Of a DNA stretch of 64,000 nucleotides, positions 34,419 through 42,944 are shown piece after piece; position 1 is the first letter of the stretch, and each line of letters begins with the position of its first letter. The DNA lies in contig CAZAFL010000015.1 of NCBI GenBank assembly GCA_964484465.1, forward strand, positions 1-64,000, written 5' to 3'. Under the pieces are notes generated by a model. That model saw only the letters and a list, made by a program, of their open reading frames with translations. It ran no database searches and had not been told where the DNA came from. The position numbers were made by a program, and so were the translations under genes. The stretch comes from CAZAFL01 sp964484465 (GTDB lineage Bacteria > Bacteroidota > Ignavibacteria > UBA10030 > SZUA-254).

Positions 34419-34742
34419 ATGAAGAAATCACTTTTGTCGCTTGCGATTGTTCTTGCGACGACATGTGTGCTCACCATCGCGGCTGTTGCAGGTACGCGTA
34501 CAGCATCACCCGCAGGGACACCCACGTTGGTGAAACAGGAAGGTTCAACGATGGCAAAGCAGGATACGACAGCAGCTCCGGCAGTCAAGCCGGAAGCAGC
34601 AACGGAAAAGAAAGAGGTTACTCCTGCAAAAAGTATGAACCCCAAGAGCACAAAGAAAAGTTCAAAGCATGCAAAACATGCAATGAAATCGAAGAAAGCC
34701 CCGAAGAAGGCTGATGATGCAATGAAGCCGGAGGGAAAGTAG
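34419..34742 (+). CDS. Lys/Ala-rich secreted protein, unknown
   Basis: A 107-residue protein with a clear signal peptide (MKKSLLSLAIVLATTCVLTI, cleaved after AVA). The mature part is low complexity: a Thr/Ala/Pro-rich half and then a strongly basic half rich in Lys with several His and Met (KKSSKHAKHAMKSKKAPKKA). AAAGGAG lies seven bases before the ATG. No family recognised. It follows the two-component pair in the same direction, with its own repeat-bearing promoter and a strong terminator, so it is probably controlled by the pair. The basic exported tail could bind anions, metal or cell-wall polymers (speculative). Confidence 0.72.
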   Translation: MKKSLLSLAIVLATTCVLTIAAVAGTRTASPAGTPTLVKQEGSTMAKQDTTAAPAVKPEAATEKKEVTPAKSMNPKSTKKSSKHAKHAMKSKKAPKKADDAMKPEGK

Positions 34743-34770
34743 ATTCTTTTCTGAATCGCAACAACACTCA

Positions 34771-34800
34771 GGCATCCCGGGAAACCGGGATGCCTTTTTT
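34771..34800 (+). terminator. Intrinsic terminator
   Basis: Perfect 10-base stem GGCATCCCGG/CCGGGATGCC with a GAAA tetraloop and six T residues. Ends the two-component region. Confidence 0.95.
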
Positions 34801-34814
34801 ATCTCATTGACTGT

Positions 34815-37800
34815 CTAAATATCTGCACCAAGGGAGAAGTAATATTTGGGTGAGGAGAATTCTTTCAGGTTAAACGACCATGCGACATCCATTTTCAGGA
34901 GGAAACCGAGGAAGATCATTCTCACTCCATAACCCGTACCGGTAAGAAGGTCTTTCATATACACGTTTCCGTCCTGATCCCTATCAATTCCTTTAAAGTC
35001 GGTCCTGTGCGTCCACGCACCGCCCATGTCAAGAAACAACACCCCGTTGAGACTCTGGAAGAATACCGGCAGTGGTCCTGCGGCAAAATATCCGAAAAAT
35101 GGAAAACGAAATTCTGCATTCATTAAACCGTACTTTGTTCCTATTCTTGCGTTATAATTATACCCTCGTAATGGTATGCCGGAAGTAAGGAACACAAAGT
35201 CTTCGGCACTGTCGATAGGGATGCGATTGTTTTCAAATTGCCGGTTGACCCAATTGTCAACCCCTCCGACAACGAATCGCTGCGGGTTTTCACCGAAACT
35301 GCCGCCTCCGGCAAAGCGAAGCGCAAAAGTATAATTCCGCCACAGTTTAAAATATGTCCGATAATCTCCGGTAATAGTATAAAAACCTAATGCATCTCCT
35401 CCGATTTTAGGGCTTGCAGAAAGAGTTATGTTATACCGGTCTCCGTTGACGGGAGCAATAAGTCCCCACAGACTCGTGTCGTGAATATAACTCAGAGACG
35501 GCACAATGAGGCTGCGCCTCTGGACCGGAAGAAATGCCGAGTCCAGATTTTCCCGGCTGATATTGAACCATGAAAGGCTGAACTCATACCTGTTGAATTT
35601 ATTCAATGGCAGTGAAGCAAGACCGGTGATGCCGTAATTACGGAACCGGTACTCCACCCCACCGGGTGTTCCATTATCGACAAGCAGAAAACGAGCCTGA
35701 TGGAATGCCTGGATGCCGTAATCAATGCGCCTGGGGAGATAAAGGTAAGCGATTGCGTAATCACTATTCTTCAGGTCGAACTGCAGGTTCGTGAGAAGGT
35801 AAATCTGATGATTACCAAGCATATCGCTGAATGCCATCACGGTCGAGCCCTGAACACCCCAGTAGGTGTTGTATCCCGCATTCCCGTAAATAATGTCAGG
35901 TGAAAAATTCAACTTGTATTTGTTGACTTTATAATTTCCTTTTTCATCCAGGTTGTTTCTGACGGCGACAAGTTTTGTTGAGTCGTTTTTTTTCTCTTCG
36001 CGGCCGGAAAACGCATCGTTAAACACATAATTACGGAGATCGATTTTCACGTCATTTCCATAGAGATTCGTTGAATCCTGCTCATCTTTCTTAATCACAA
36101 TATCTTCAGAGGCATTCACGCTGTCCTTTGAGGGCGCAACAGGTTCCACGGGCTTATGCTTCGCAAGCTGACGTTTGATGTATTCAGTTGGTTCTAGTTC
36201 TGTCGTTTTCAGATTTCGTTCGAGAGGAGTTCTCATGAGGAAGAGATCGAATCCCGCATTAGTGAGGGATGAGAACGCCAGTTTGTTGCCGTCCTGCGAG
36301 AGGGAGAGCTGATAGACGCCGTTCAATGAATTCGTTAACGGTCGTACCGTTCCGCTGTCTAAATTCTTGACATAAATATTGTTGATTCCGTTCATATCGG
36401 AAATGAAAAGAAGCTGTTTGCCGTCCGGTGCCGGTGTTGGCGACGTTTCGTTACTATTCGGCAAATCGGTAATGCGCGTAATACGGCGTGAGGCAACATC
36501 CACACAATAAAGGTCAAGCTGGTGATAATCATACGTCTGAATTTTGAATCCGCCTGGTATCAATGCGGGGTCAATGTTACTTGTTCGGTCTGACGAAAAG
36601 TAAATCTTTTTCCCGTCCGGCGACCATGCGGGGTCTGCATCACTGAAAATGTCGTTTGTAAGATTTGTGAGTTGTTTGGTATCAAGGTCATACGTGTAAA
36701 TATCCGACCGTTCCTTCTTGTTTCCCACGAATGCAAGAACTCCCTCGTGGTGGACTGAGTCGTGCATGACAGGATACCAATCGATTGAAAAAATTCCGTC
36801 GAACCCGAATTCGAATTTCTGTTCTTTGCCTGAATTAACATCAATGACAATAATGGCATCCTGGTCACCGCTTTTTGCCGCAAGGGCGAGGCGCTTGCCA
36901 TCGGGGGACCACGCCATTCCGGGCGTCAGCAAGTGTAGTTCTTCGAAGTCCGCTGTCCGCTGTCCGTTGACGAGTTTCTTTTGAATTGACCCGTCGAGCG
37001 CATTCATAATAAAGACATCGAAATAATCGTCGCGGTTTGAGATAAATGCGATTCTGTCACCCTGGGGCGAGATCGACGGGCTGGTGTTGTAAAAGCTACC
37101 GTCCTTTGTATGGTCTGTGAGTTTATGAGCATAATCTGCGGGGTCTTCCCGTTTCGCAATATCAGGCCAGTACAAGACTTTTTGTTCTTTCTGCCATCTC
37201 TCCGAAAGTTCTTCAATACTCAATCCTATCGCAGTGCGAAATCCCTGCTCGACGCTGTGTGTTCCTTTGATACGTGTGAGGATCTCGGCGATTTTCTGAT
37301 CGCCGTACTTCGTTGCGATGTAATTCCAGACGGATTGTCCGCCGCGGTAGGCGTAGTATCCTTCAAGAAATTCGATGGGGGGAAGGTATTCGTGGATGGT
37401 TGCATCGCGTAAAAACATATCGGAATTCGTTTCCCATTTCAGGGCTTCGTATTCAGCCAAACCTTCGTTAAACCAGAGCGGCAGCTGCAGTGTAATATTG
37501 TTGGAGATAATTGATTGAATTGATCCTCCGTAAAACATATCGTTGATCACCGCATGGACGAGCTCATGGTGGATCACATGCCGGAATTTACTATAATCCC
37601 CTTCAAAGGGAAGGATGACTCTGTTCTTAAATAATTCCGTTACCCCGCCGATTCCTTCTTCGAGATAAGAATTAACGACATTAGTCTGCTGAAAGTCATT
37701 ATGAGAATTATAAACGATAATGGCAACACGGTTGGTTATTTGATAACGGAACGACCTGCTGATTTCAGTGTATGAGGATTCGGCAATGTCCGCAGCAAAA

Positions 37801-37973
37801 TCTGCCAGATACTCTCCGCCTTGGGAAAAATAAACGTCAAAATGATTCGACTGAATGAAGTACCATTCAAAGTCAGTGTATTGGACTTTGTTTTTTCCGA
37901 ACGTTGTTTCCTGTGCGAATCCTGTTCCGGAAATAATGAGGAGAGTTGCCACTAGGGCAGTACACAGTTTCAT
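34815..37973 (-). CDS. Metalloprotease/beta-propeller/Omp85-like barrel fusion
   Basis: A 1052-residue exported protein with three parts. After the signal peptide (MKLCTALVATLLIISGTGFA, QE) comes a gluzincin-like peptidase domain (about 25-280) with H136-E-L-V-H140 in IHHELVHAV and the downstream WFNEGLAEYEA. A TolB/PD40 six-bladed propeller follows (about 290-620; repeats such as AWSPDGKRLAL, AWSPDGKKIYFSSDR). After a charged linker the last 380 residues form a barrel with the Omp85-type motif PLRGYNYNARIGTKYGLMNA and a C-terminal strand YYFSLGADI. The protein probably sits in the outer membrane with protease and propeller in the periplasm or at the surface; substrate unknown. Start: ATG at 37971-37973 behind GGAG. 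Confidence 0.88.
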   Translation of the reverse strand: MKLCTALVATLLIISGTGFAQETTFGKNKVQYTDFEWYFIQSNHFDVYFSQGGEYLADFAADIAESSYTEISRSFRYQITNRVAIIVYNSHNDFQQTNVVNSYLEEGIGGVTELFKNRVILPFEGDYSKFRHVIHHELVHAVINDMFYGGSIQSIISNNITLQLPLWFNEGLAEYEALKWETNSDMFLRDATIHEYLPPIEFLEGYYAYRGGQSVWNYIATKYGDQKIAEILTRIKGTHSVEQGFRTAIGLSIEELSERWQKEQKVLYWPDIAKREDPADYAHKLTDHTKDGSFYNTSPSISPQGDRIAFISNRDDYFDVFIMNALDGSIQKKLVNGQRTADFEELHLLTPGMAWSPDGKRLALAAKSGDQDAIIVIDVNSGKEQKFEFGFDGIFSIDWYPVMHDSVHHEGVLAFVGNKKERSDIYTYDLDTKQLTNLTNDIFSDADPAWSPDGKKIYFSSDRTSNIDPALIPGGFKIQTYDYHQLDLYCVDVASRRITRITDLPNSNETSPTPAPDGKQLLFISDMNGINNIYVKNLDSGTVRPLTNSLNGVYQLSLSQDGNKLAFSSLTNAGFDLFLMRTPLERNLKTTELEPTEYIKRQLAKHKPVEPVAPSKDSVNASEDIVIKKDEQDSTNLYGNDVKIDLRNYVFNDAFSGREEKKNDSTKLVAVRNNLDEKGNYKVNKYKLNFSPDIIYGNAGYNTYWGVQGSTVMAFSDMLGNHQIYLLTNLQFDLKNSDYAIAYLYLPRRIDYGIQAFHQARFLLVDNGTPGGVEYRFRNYGITGLASLPLNKFNRYEFSLSWFNISRENLDSAFLPVQRRSLIVPSLSYIHDTSLWGLIAPVNGDRYNITLSASPKIGGDALGFYTITGDYRTYFKLWRNYTFALRFAGGGSFGENPQRFVVGGVDNWVNRQFENNRIPIDSAEDFVFLTSGIPLRGYNYNARIGTKYGLMNAEFRFPFFGYFAAGPLPVFFQSLNGVLFLDMGGAWTHRTDFKGIDRDQDGNVYMKDLLTGTGYGVRMIFLGFLLKMDVAWSFNLKEFSSPKYYFSLGADI

Positions 37974-38122
37974 TCTTTCAGCTCCATAAGTTGTCGACTG
38001 GATGAAGGGTTGCGATTGCAAAAGCATTCGGCTTACAAGCTACAACAACGCTTGTGACCGTTAAGTGCCTTTTTTGGATGAAAAAAGCCTTTCAGATATA
38101 GACGATTCGGTCTGAAATTAGT

Positions 38123-38983
38123 TTAATTTACCGAACTTCCTGCAACATCGATATTTCCCCCGGTTGCGGGAGAAAGCGCCTCGTTCATCGAGCCAGTGCG
38201 GTAACCCTGCAAATCGAGAGTAACATATGTGAAACCCAATTGTTTCAGGTGGCTCACAATTCTTTCCCTCAATTCATCGTCGAGCAGGCGATGGAGCTCT
38301 TCTTTCCCTACTTCGATGCGAGCAGTTTTATCATCATGATGGCGGACGCGGAAAGAGCGGAATCCCAGATCGCGGAAGAGTGTTTCAGCGGTATCGATTT
38401 TCATAAGCGCCTCTTTAGTAATGCCGAATCCATATGGAAAACGGGATGAGAGACAGGCAAACGAACCCTTATTCCAGGTTGGTAAACCCAGGTGTTTGGA
38501 AATTTCTCTGACTTCGTTCTTGTTTAAGCCTGCTTCGAGGAGCGGCGAACGGACATTCTGTTCCTGTTTTGCCCTCATCCCCGGCCGAAAATCCCCGAGG
38601 TCATCTGTTATCGTCCCGTCAGCTACCCATGCAATGTTTCGTTCTTTAGCAATCCCGTGAAGTTTCGAGAACAATTCCGTCTTGCAGAAATAACATCGGT
38701 CTGAAGGGTTTTCACGGAATTTAAGATTGTCGGTCTCTTCGGTTCGGATTTCCTCAAAACGAGCGCCGATCAATTGTGCGATGTGGAGCGCATCTTCATA
38801 TTCACGGGTAGGATATGTTTCGGATTTTCCAATAACCGCGAGGGCGTCATCACCGAGCACATCGGTTGCGACTTTCAGGAGAAGGGTGCTGTCGACGCCG
38901 CCCGAATAGCCGATGATAAGAGTTCCAAGGTTCCGGATAATGGTCCGGAGGTGAAAATATTTTGATTCGAGCTCAGGGGTCAT
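38123..38983 (-). CDS. larE: ATP-dependent sacrificial sulfur transferase LarE
   Basis: PP-loop enzyme that donates sulfur to the pyridinium dicarboxylate precursor of the nickel-pincer cofactor of lactate racemase-type enzymes. The 286-residue protein has the PP-loop SGGVDS (27-32), DRCYFCKTELF, and Cys177 in GSFACLSSRFPYG at the position of the sacrificial cysteine. The frame is open 83 codons further upstream, but that part is low quality and overlaps the TPR gene; the ATG at 38981-38983 gives the normal N-terminus. No larA, larB or larC is nearby. Confidence 0.92.
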   Translation of the reverse strand: MTPELESKYFHLRTIIRNLGTLIIGYSGGVDSTLLLKVATDVLGDDALAVIGKSETYPTREYEDALHIAQLIGARFEEIRTEETDNLKFRENPSDRCYFCKTELFSKLHGIAKERNIAWVADGTITDDLGDFRPGMRAKQEQNVRSPLLEAGLNKNEVREISKHLGLPTWNKGSFACLSSRFPYGFGITKEALMKIDTAETLFRDLGFRSFRVRHHDDKTARIEVGKEELHRLLDDELRERIVSHLKQLGFTYVTLDLQGYRTGSMNEALSPATGGNIDVAGSSVN

Positions 38984-38990
38984 AACAACA

Positions 38991-39017
38991 GAGGGCAAAA
39001 CAGAAATCCGTGCCCTC
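38991..39017 (-). other. Hairpin between the TPR gene and larE
   Basis: Perfect 7-base inverted repeat GAGGGCA/TGCCCTC with a 13-base loop, in the 55-base gap just before the larE start. There is no T run on the minus strand, so it is not a standard terminator; it could be an mRNA processing or attenuation structure. Confidence 0.35.
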
Positions 39018-39038
39018 CCTGAATGTAGTAAAAGGATA

Positions 39039-40463
39039 TTACTTTTCCAACAGCGCGGTAAATTCCCTGATGGATCGGACGCCGGGAAATTCTTTTTCGA
39101 ACATTTTTTTCTTTTCCGGGTCAAGCTGGAAAGATGTTTTGAGTGATTCCAGCGCGTCGAATGTCTTGCGCATGAGGAACAATACTTTCGCGCGGCAATA
39201 ATATGGGTCGGCCCACTTGGATTGAAGCTCAATACATTTGTTGAAGGCTTTCAGCGATTCCTTGAAATAGCCATACTCGAGAAGCGTTTCTCCAAGGTCA
39301 TACCACGCTTCGACATTAGCCGGGTCAAAACGGACAACCATCTTATAACTGATGAGAGCTTCACGCCACTTGCCGAGATTGTAGGCGGCGTCTGCTTTTG
39401 CGTACCACAGTTCGGGATAATTCTTGCAAAGGGCGAGCGCCTTATTGTAGTCGTTGTATGCTTTCTGATGCTGCGATTGACAGTCGTAGCAGCTTCCTCT
39501 TCCAAAGAAAGATTCATAATGTTTCGGGTCGTATTTTACTGCCTGAGTGAAACATTTGATTGCTTCTTTGTACATGCCGAGTTCTTCATATGCGTTTCCC
39601 ATGTTGTGCCATGAAGGAACGTCTTTTTGGTCGAAACGAAGTGTCTGTTTATAGCATTCGATCGCGTCATGAAGTCGACCCATATTCGCGAGTGCGTTTC
39701 CTTTGTTGTACCACGCCGCGGAGAAATCTTCCTTGATGGCAAGAGCCATTTCATAACTCTCAACAGATTTGCCGTGTTGTCCCAGACGGTTGAATGCTAT
39801 TCCCCTGTTGTACCAGGCATTGTGGTTGAAGGGGTCGAGCTCGATATGTTTGTCGTAGCACTGGATCGCATCTTCAATTTTATTCAGACAGTCGTAACAA
39901 TACCCCATTTCATACCACGCGTCTCTATGATTGGGGTTTCCGCCGGTGATAAATTGAAATATTTTAATCGAATCTTCGAAGCGGTCCATTTTTTCGTACG
40001 TGATCGCTTTGCTGAAAAGTGCTTCCTCATTGCCGGAATCGATCTCCAGCACACGGTCGAAGTGCGCGAGGGCTTCGTCATATCTTCCCAGATAATCGAG
40101 TGTTATTCCACAGCTGGTAATAAGCTCTGAATCGACTGGGTTGAGGTTGAGGGCTTTGAGAAAACAGTCTAATGCTTCCTCATGCCGCTGAAGGTTGTTG
40201 AGGATGACTCCTTTTCGTTGCCACATCTCAGCACTGAATGGGACATATTCCAGTAATACATCGATGAAATGAAGTGCCTCGCGGTATTTTTCATTCTCGA
40301 AATAGTAATTTACAATTTCTTCGAGCACCTCAATATTTGTGGAACTGCCGCTGCTGTTCTTGAGACGATCTCTTAGCTGCTTGATTTCGTCTTCAAGATT
40401 CTCTTTCTGCTCCCCTTCTTCCTGCGGCTCGTTGGTTGTATTGTCAAAATCGAATATATCCAT
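39039..40463 (-). CDS. Multi-TPR protein
   Basis: A 474-residue, almost all-TPR protein with no signal peptide. About eleven consecutive 34-residue units can be read from residue 46 on, with the W-x-x-x-G/A-x-x-x-x-x-x-G-x-x-x-E-A pattern, for example AWYNRGIAFNRLGQHGKSVE and SWHNMGNAYEELGMYKEAIK. The first 40 residues are acidic and coiled-coil-like. Such superhelices bind partner proteins; no enzymatic motif is seen. GAGGAG immediately precedes the ATG. It heads the minus-strand group that continues with larE. Confidence 0.9.
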   Translation of the reverse strand: MDIFDFDNTTNEPQEEGEQKENLEDEIKQLRDRLKNSSGSSTNIEVLEEIVNYYFENEKYREALHFIDVLLEYVPFSAEMWQRKGVILNNLQRHEEALDCFLKALNLNPVDSELITSCGITLDYLGRYDEALAHFDRVLEIDSGNEEALFSKAITYEKMDRFEDSIKIFQFITGGNPNHRDAWYEMGYCYDCLNKIEDAIQCYDKHIELDPFNHNAWYNRGIAFNRLGQHGKSVESYEMALAIKEDFSAAWYNKGNALANMGRLHDAIECYKQTLRFDQKDVPSWHNMGNAYEELGMYKEAIKCFTQAVKYDPKHYESFFGRGSCYDCQSQHQKAYNDYNKALALCKNYPELWYAKADAAYNLGKWREALISYKMVVRFDPANVEAWYDLGETLLEYGYFKESLKAFNKCIELQSKWADPYYCRAKVLFLMRKTFDALESLKTSFQLDPEKKKMFEKEFPGVRSIREFTALLEK

Positions 40464-40510
40464 CTTCTCCTCGTAACTTATTGGCGTTACATCCTCTCAA
40501 TACATAAAGT

Positions 40511-40540
40511 AATATAAATAAATTTTGAAGGTGAAGTCAA
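40511..40540 (-). promoter_or_regulatory. Promoter of the TPR/larE group
   Basis: Minus-strand TTGACT (40535-40540), 18-base spacer, TATATT (40511-40516). Confidence 0.55.
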
Positions 40541-40569
40541 GGATATTTGTAATTGAGGTTATGAATTCT

Positions 40570-40598
40570 TTGTTTTTTGATGAGAAATGAAGTATATT
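40570..40598 (+). promoter_or_regulatory. Promoter of the yggS-rluD run
   Basis: TTGTTT (40570-40575), 17-base spacer, TATATT (40593-40598); predicted start about 12 bases before the yggS ATG. Confidence 0.6.
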
Positions 40599-40616
40599 TA
40601 AAGATTTGACGCTGAG

Positions 40617-41303
40617 ATGATAGGTGAAAACGTTGAAAATATCCGCCAGCGCATTGCCCGAGCATGTGAACATGCAGGGAGAAAACCCGAAGAAATAACA
40701 TTAGTGGCCGTGACAAAGACGTTTTCCGCAGAATTCGTGCGTGGAGCGGTTCAGGCCGGGATTCTCGACATTGGTGAAAATTTTGTCCAGGAATTACGCG
40801 ATAAACGAGCAGAGCTTCATGATGAGGGAATTCGATGGCATTTCATAGGCCATTTGCAGACCAACAAAGTAAAGTACATCGCCGATTGGGTTTTTCTCGT
40901 CCATTCGGTCGATTCACTGGCATTGGGGAAAGAGATTTCGAAAAGGGCGGAACAAGCCCGCCGTACGATCGATATATTGCTTGAAGTGAATACAACTGGT
41001 GAACAAAGTAAATTTGGACTCCGGCCGGATGCAGTAATAGCATCGGTGAAAGGTTTGTCGGGCTTACCGAACATTAACGTCGCAGGCCTCATGACGATAG
41101 GTCCGTTCTTACCCGACCCGGAAGGGTCAAGGCCCGCGTTTCGATTGCTGCGCGAGTTGCGTGACGCCGCCGTCAAACAAGGTTTTCACCTTCCTCACTT
41201 ATCGATGGGCATGACGAACGATTTCGAGGTGGCTATCGGAGAGGGCGCGACACTGATACGGGTGGGAACAGCAATATTCGGCAAGCGGTCAAAACAACAC
41301 TAA
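40617..41303 (+). CDS. PLP homeostasis protein, YggS/PLPBP family
   Basis: Binds pyridoxal phosphate and keeps the PLP pool in balance; no catalytic activity is known for the family. The 228-residue TIM barrel has the PLP lysine in VAVTKTFSAE, then GENFVQELRDKR, WHFIGHLQTNKVKYI and the phosphate-binding SMGMTNDFEVAI. First gene of a nine-gene plus-strand run. In many bacteria yggS lies with cell-division genes, and here a DivIVA-like gene follows after 27 bases. Confidence 0.94.
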   Translation: MIGENVENIRQRIARACEHAGRKPEEITLVAVTKTFSAEFVRGAVQAGILDIGENFVQELRDKRAELHDEGIRWHFIGHLQTNKVKYIADWVFLVHSVDSLALGKEISKRAEQARRTIDILLEVNTTGEQSKFGLRPDAVIASVKGLSGLPNINVAGLMTIGPFLPDPEGSRPAFRLLRELRDAAVKQGFHLPHLSMGMTNDFEVAIGEGATLIRVGTAIFGKRSKQH

Positions 41304-41330
41304 ATTAATTAGTATTGAAAGGATACCTGG

Positions 41331-41879
41331 ATGCGTATATCGCCTCACGAAATTAGCGGTAAACAGTTCAAAAAAACTCTTCGCGGATATGACCCGATGG
41401 AAGTTAGCCGGTTTCTCGAGATGCTCGCTCTCCAGTTCGAGGAGTTGCAGAAAGAGAATGCCGGCTGCTCGCAGAAAATTGTAGAGCTGGAAACCCAGCT
41501 GAAAGATTTCCGGACCGTCGAGCGAGCCATGCAGGATACATTTCTCCAGGCGCAGGAAACCACCGGCAAGGCAATCGAGGTTTCGCGCAAGGAGGCTCAG
41601 CTCATTATCCAGGAAGCGGAGCTGAAGGCATCTCAGATTCTCGACAAGGCGCGCAACGATTTGATACTGCTGAAAGAACAGATTACAATCCTCAAGGCGA
41701 AAAAAGACTCCATCGGTTCGCGGTTGAAGATGTTGTTGAACTCGGAACTTGAATTGATTAAAACACTTGAAGTGGATGAAGAATTGCAGGAAGAGTATCC
41801 TGTTGAGCGAAGAGATGAAGTCACAGAACGGAGGAGAGAAATAGAGGAAATTCTGAAAAGTCTGGAACAGCATGCATGA
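41331..41879 (+). CDS. DivIVA-domain protein
   Basis: A 182-residue protein starting with a DivIVA/GpsB-type domain (MRISPHEISGKQFKKTLRGY, DPMEVSRFLEMLA) and continuing as a long coiled coil (about 35-175) rich in Glu/Lys/Leu. DivIVA proteins bind curved membrane and organise poles or division sites in Gram-positive bacteria; relatives in Gram-negative FCB bacteria are less studied. The hydrophobic membrane-inserting residue of Bacillus DivIVA is not obvious here. The stop overlaps the next start (ATGA). Confidence 0.85.
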   Translation: MRISPHEISGKQFKKTLRGYDPMEVSRFLEMLALQFEELQKENAGCSQKIVELETQLKDFRTVERAMQDTFLQAQETTGKAIEVSRKEAQLIIQEAELKASQILDKARNDLILLKEQITILKAKKDSIGSRLKMLLNSELELIKTLEVDEELQEEYPVERRDEVTERRREIEEILKSLEQHA

Positions 41880-42706
41880 TGGACCTCCGGGAACAGATTA
41901 ACGAAGCAGTTGCTTACATTCGCAAGCATACGAAAGTACGCCCGGACATCGGCATTATTCTTGGTACCGGTCTGGGAGGATTAGTCAAGGAAATCAGGAA
42001 GGAGATCGTCCTCGACTATGATGAAATCCCGCATTTCCCCGTGTCGACCGTTGAATCGCATCACGGTAAACTGATTTTCGGAACACTTGGTGGTAAGAAA
42101 ATTGTCGCCATGCAGGGGAGGTTCCATTATTACGAGGGGTACACGATGCAGCAGGTGACATTTCCCGTTCGCGTCATGTCTCGTAAAGCCGGTCTTGGAG
42201 TGAAGACGCTGTTGATCTCAAATGCGGCAGGTGGGATGAATCCGCAGTTTAAACGCGGCGACCTGATGGTCATCACCGACCACATCAATCTGCAAGGGGA
42301 TAATCCTCTTATCGGACCAAATGATGAAGAACTTGGCCCGCGTTTTCCCGATATGTCGGAGCCGTATCATCACGATTTGATTGCGCTCGCCGAACAGGTT
42401 GCTGCCGACCTCAAGATCAAACTTCAGCAAGGTGTTTTTGTCGCTGTCCAGGGACCGAATCTCGAGACACGGGCGGAATACCGCTTTCTCCGCAACATCG
42501 GGGCGGATGCAGTCGGGATGTCTACTGTTCCCGAAAGCATTGTTGCCAACCACATGGGGATGAAGGTATTCGGCATGTCGATTATCACTGATGAGTGCTT
42601 TCCCGACACTCTTCAACCTGTGGACGTCAAGGAGATTATTGCGGTGGCGAACAAAGCCGAGCCGAAGCTGACGAAGATTATGAAAGACATAGTGAGAAGG
42701 TTGTAA
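41876..42706 (+). CDS. Purine nucleoside phosphorylase, trimeric PNP type
   Basis: Phosphorolytic cleavage of purine (deoxy)nucleosides in salvage. The 276-residue protein has the PNP/MTAP family signatures: IILGTGLGGLV, VESHHGKLIFG with the phosphate-site histidine, QGRFHYYEGY, ISNAAGGMNP, VQGPNLETRAEYRF, DAVGMSTVPE and IITDECFPD. The last motif lacks the usual N-K/N-x-A order of the classic base pocket, so guanosine/inosine preference is inferred from the family only. Coupled by ATGA overlap to the divIVA-like gene. Confidence 0.93.
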   Translation: MMDLREQINEAVAYIRKHTKVRPDIGIILGTGLGGLVKEIRKEIVLDYDEIPHFPVSTVESHHGKLIFGTLGGKKIVAMQGRFHYYEGYTMQQVTFPVRVMSRKAGLGVKTLLISNAAGGMNPQFKRGDLMVITDHINLQGDNPLIGPNDEELGPRFPDMSEPYHHDLIALAEQVAADLKIKLQQGVFVAVQGPNLETRAEYRFLRNIGADAVGMSTVPESIVANHMGMKVFGMSIITDECFPDTLQPVDVKEIIAVANKAEPKLTKIMKDIVRRL

Positions 42707-42716
42707 TAATTAACAC

Positions 42717-42944
42717 ATGATGTCTTCCTTCGGTAAGCTGCTATTGGTGTTTGGTTGTGTCATCGCGGGTATCGGGATGTTGCTGATGTTCTCCGACAAG
42801 ATTCCCTTTCTCGGGAAATTACCCGGTGACATCAATATTAAGAAGGATAATTTTCAGGTTTATATTCCGATTACGACAAGCATCATTATCAGTATTGTTT
42901 TGAGTTTAGTAATGTGGCTGATTTCGTTTTTGAGCAAAAAATGA
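42717..42944 (+). CDS. DUF2905 small membrane protein
   Basis: 75 residues with two transmembrane helices (about 5-24 and 48-70) linked by the conserved IPFLGKLPGDINIKKDNFQV loop that defines DUF2905. Role unknown. Starts 10 bases after the phosphorylase stop; its TGA overlaps the next ATG. Confidence 0.92.
   Translation: MMSSFGKLLLVFGCVIAGIGMLLMFSDKIPFLGKLPGDINIKKDNFQVYIPITTSIIISIVLSLVMWLISFLSKK

Noticed and set aside
38041..38100. Hairpin CTTTTTT/AAAAAAG as a terminator after larE
   Set aside because: Only A-T pairs apart from one C-G, and the outer bases do not pair; stability would be too low.
38984..39232. 83-codon upstream extension of larE
   Set aside because: It would overlap the TPR gene and has low-complexity Ser/Arg-rich sequence; the ATG at 38983 gives the normal LarE N-terminus.
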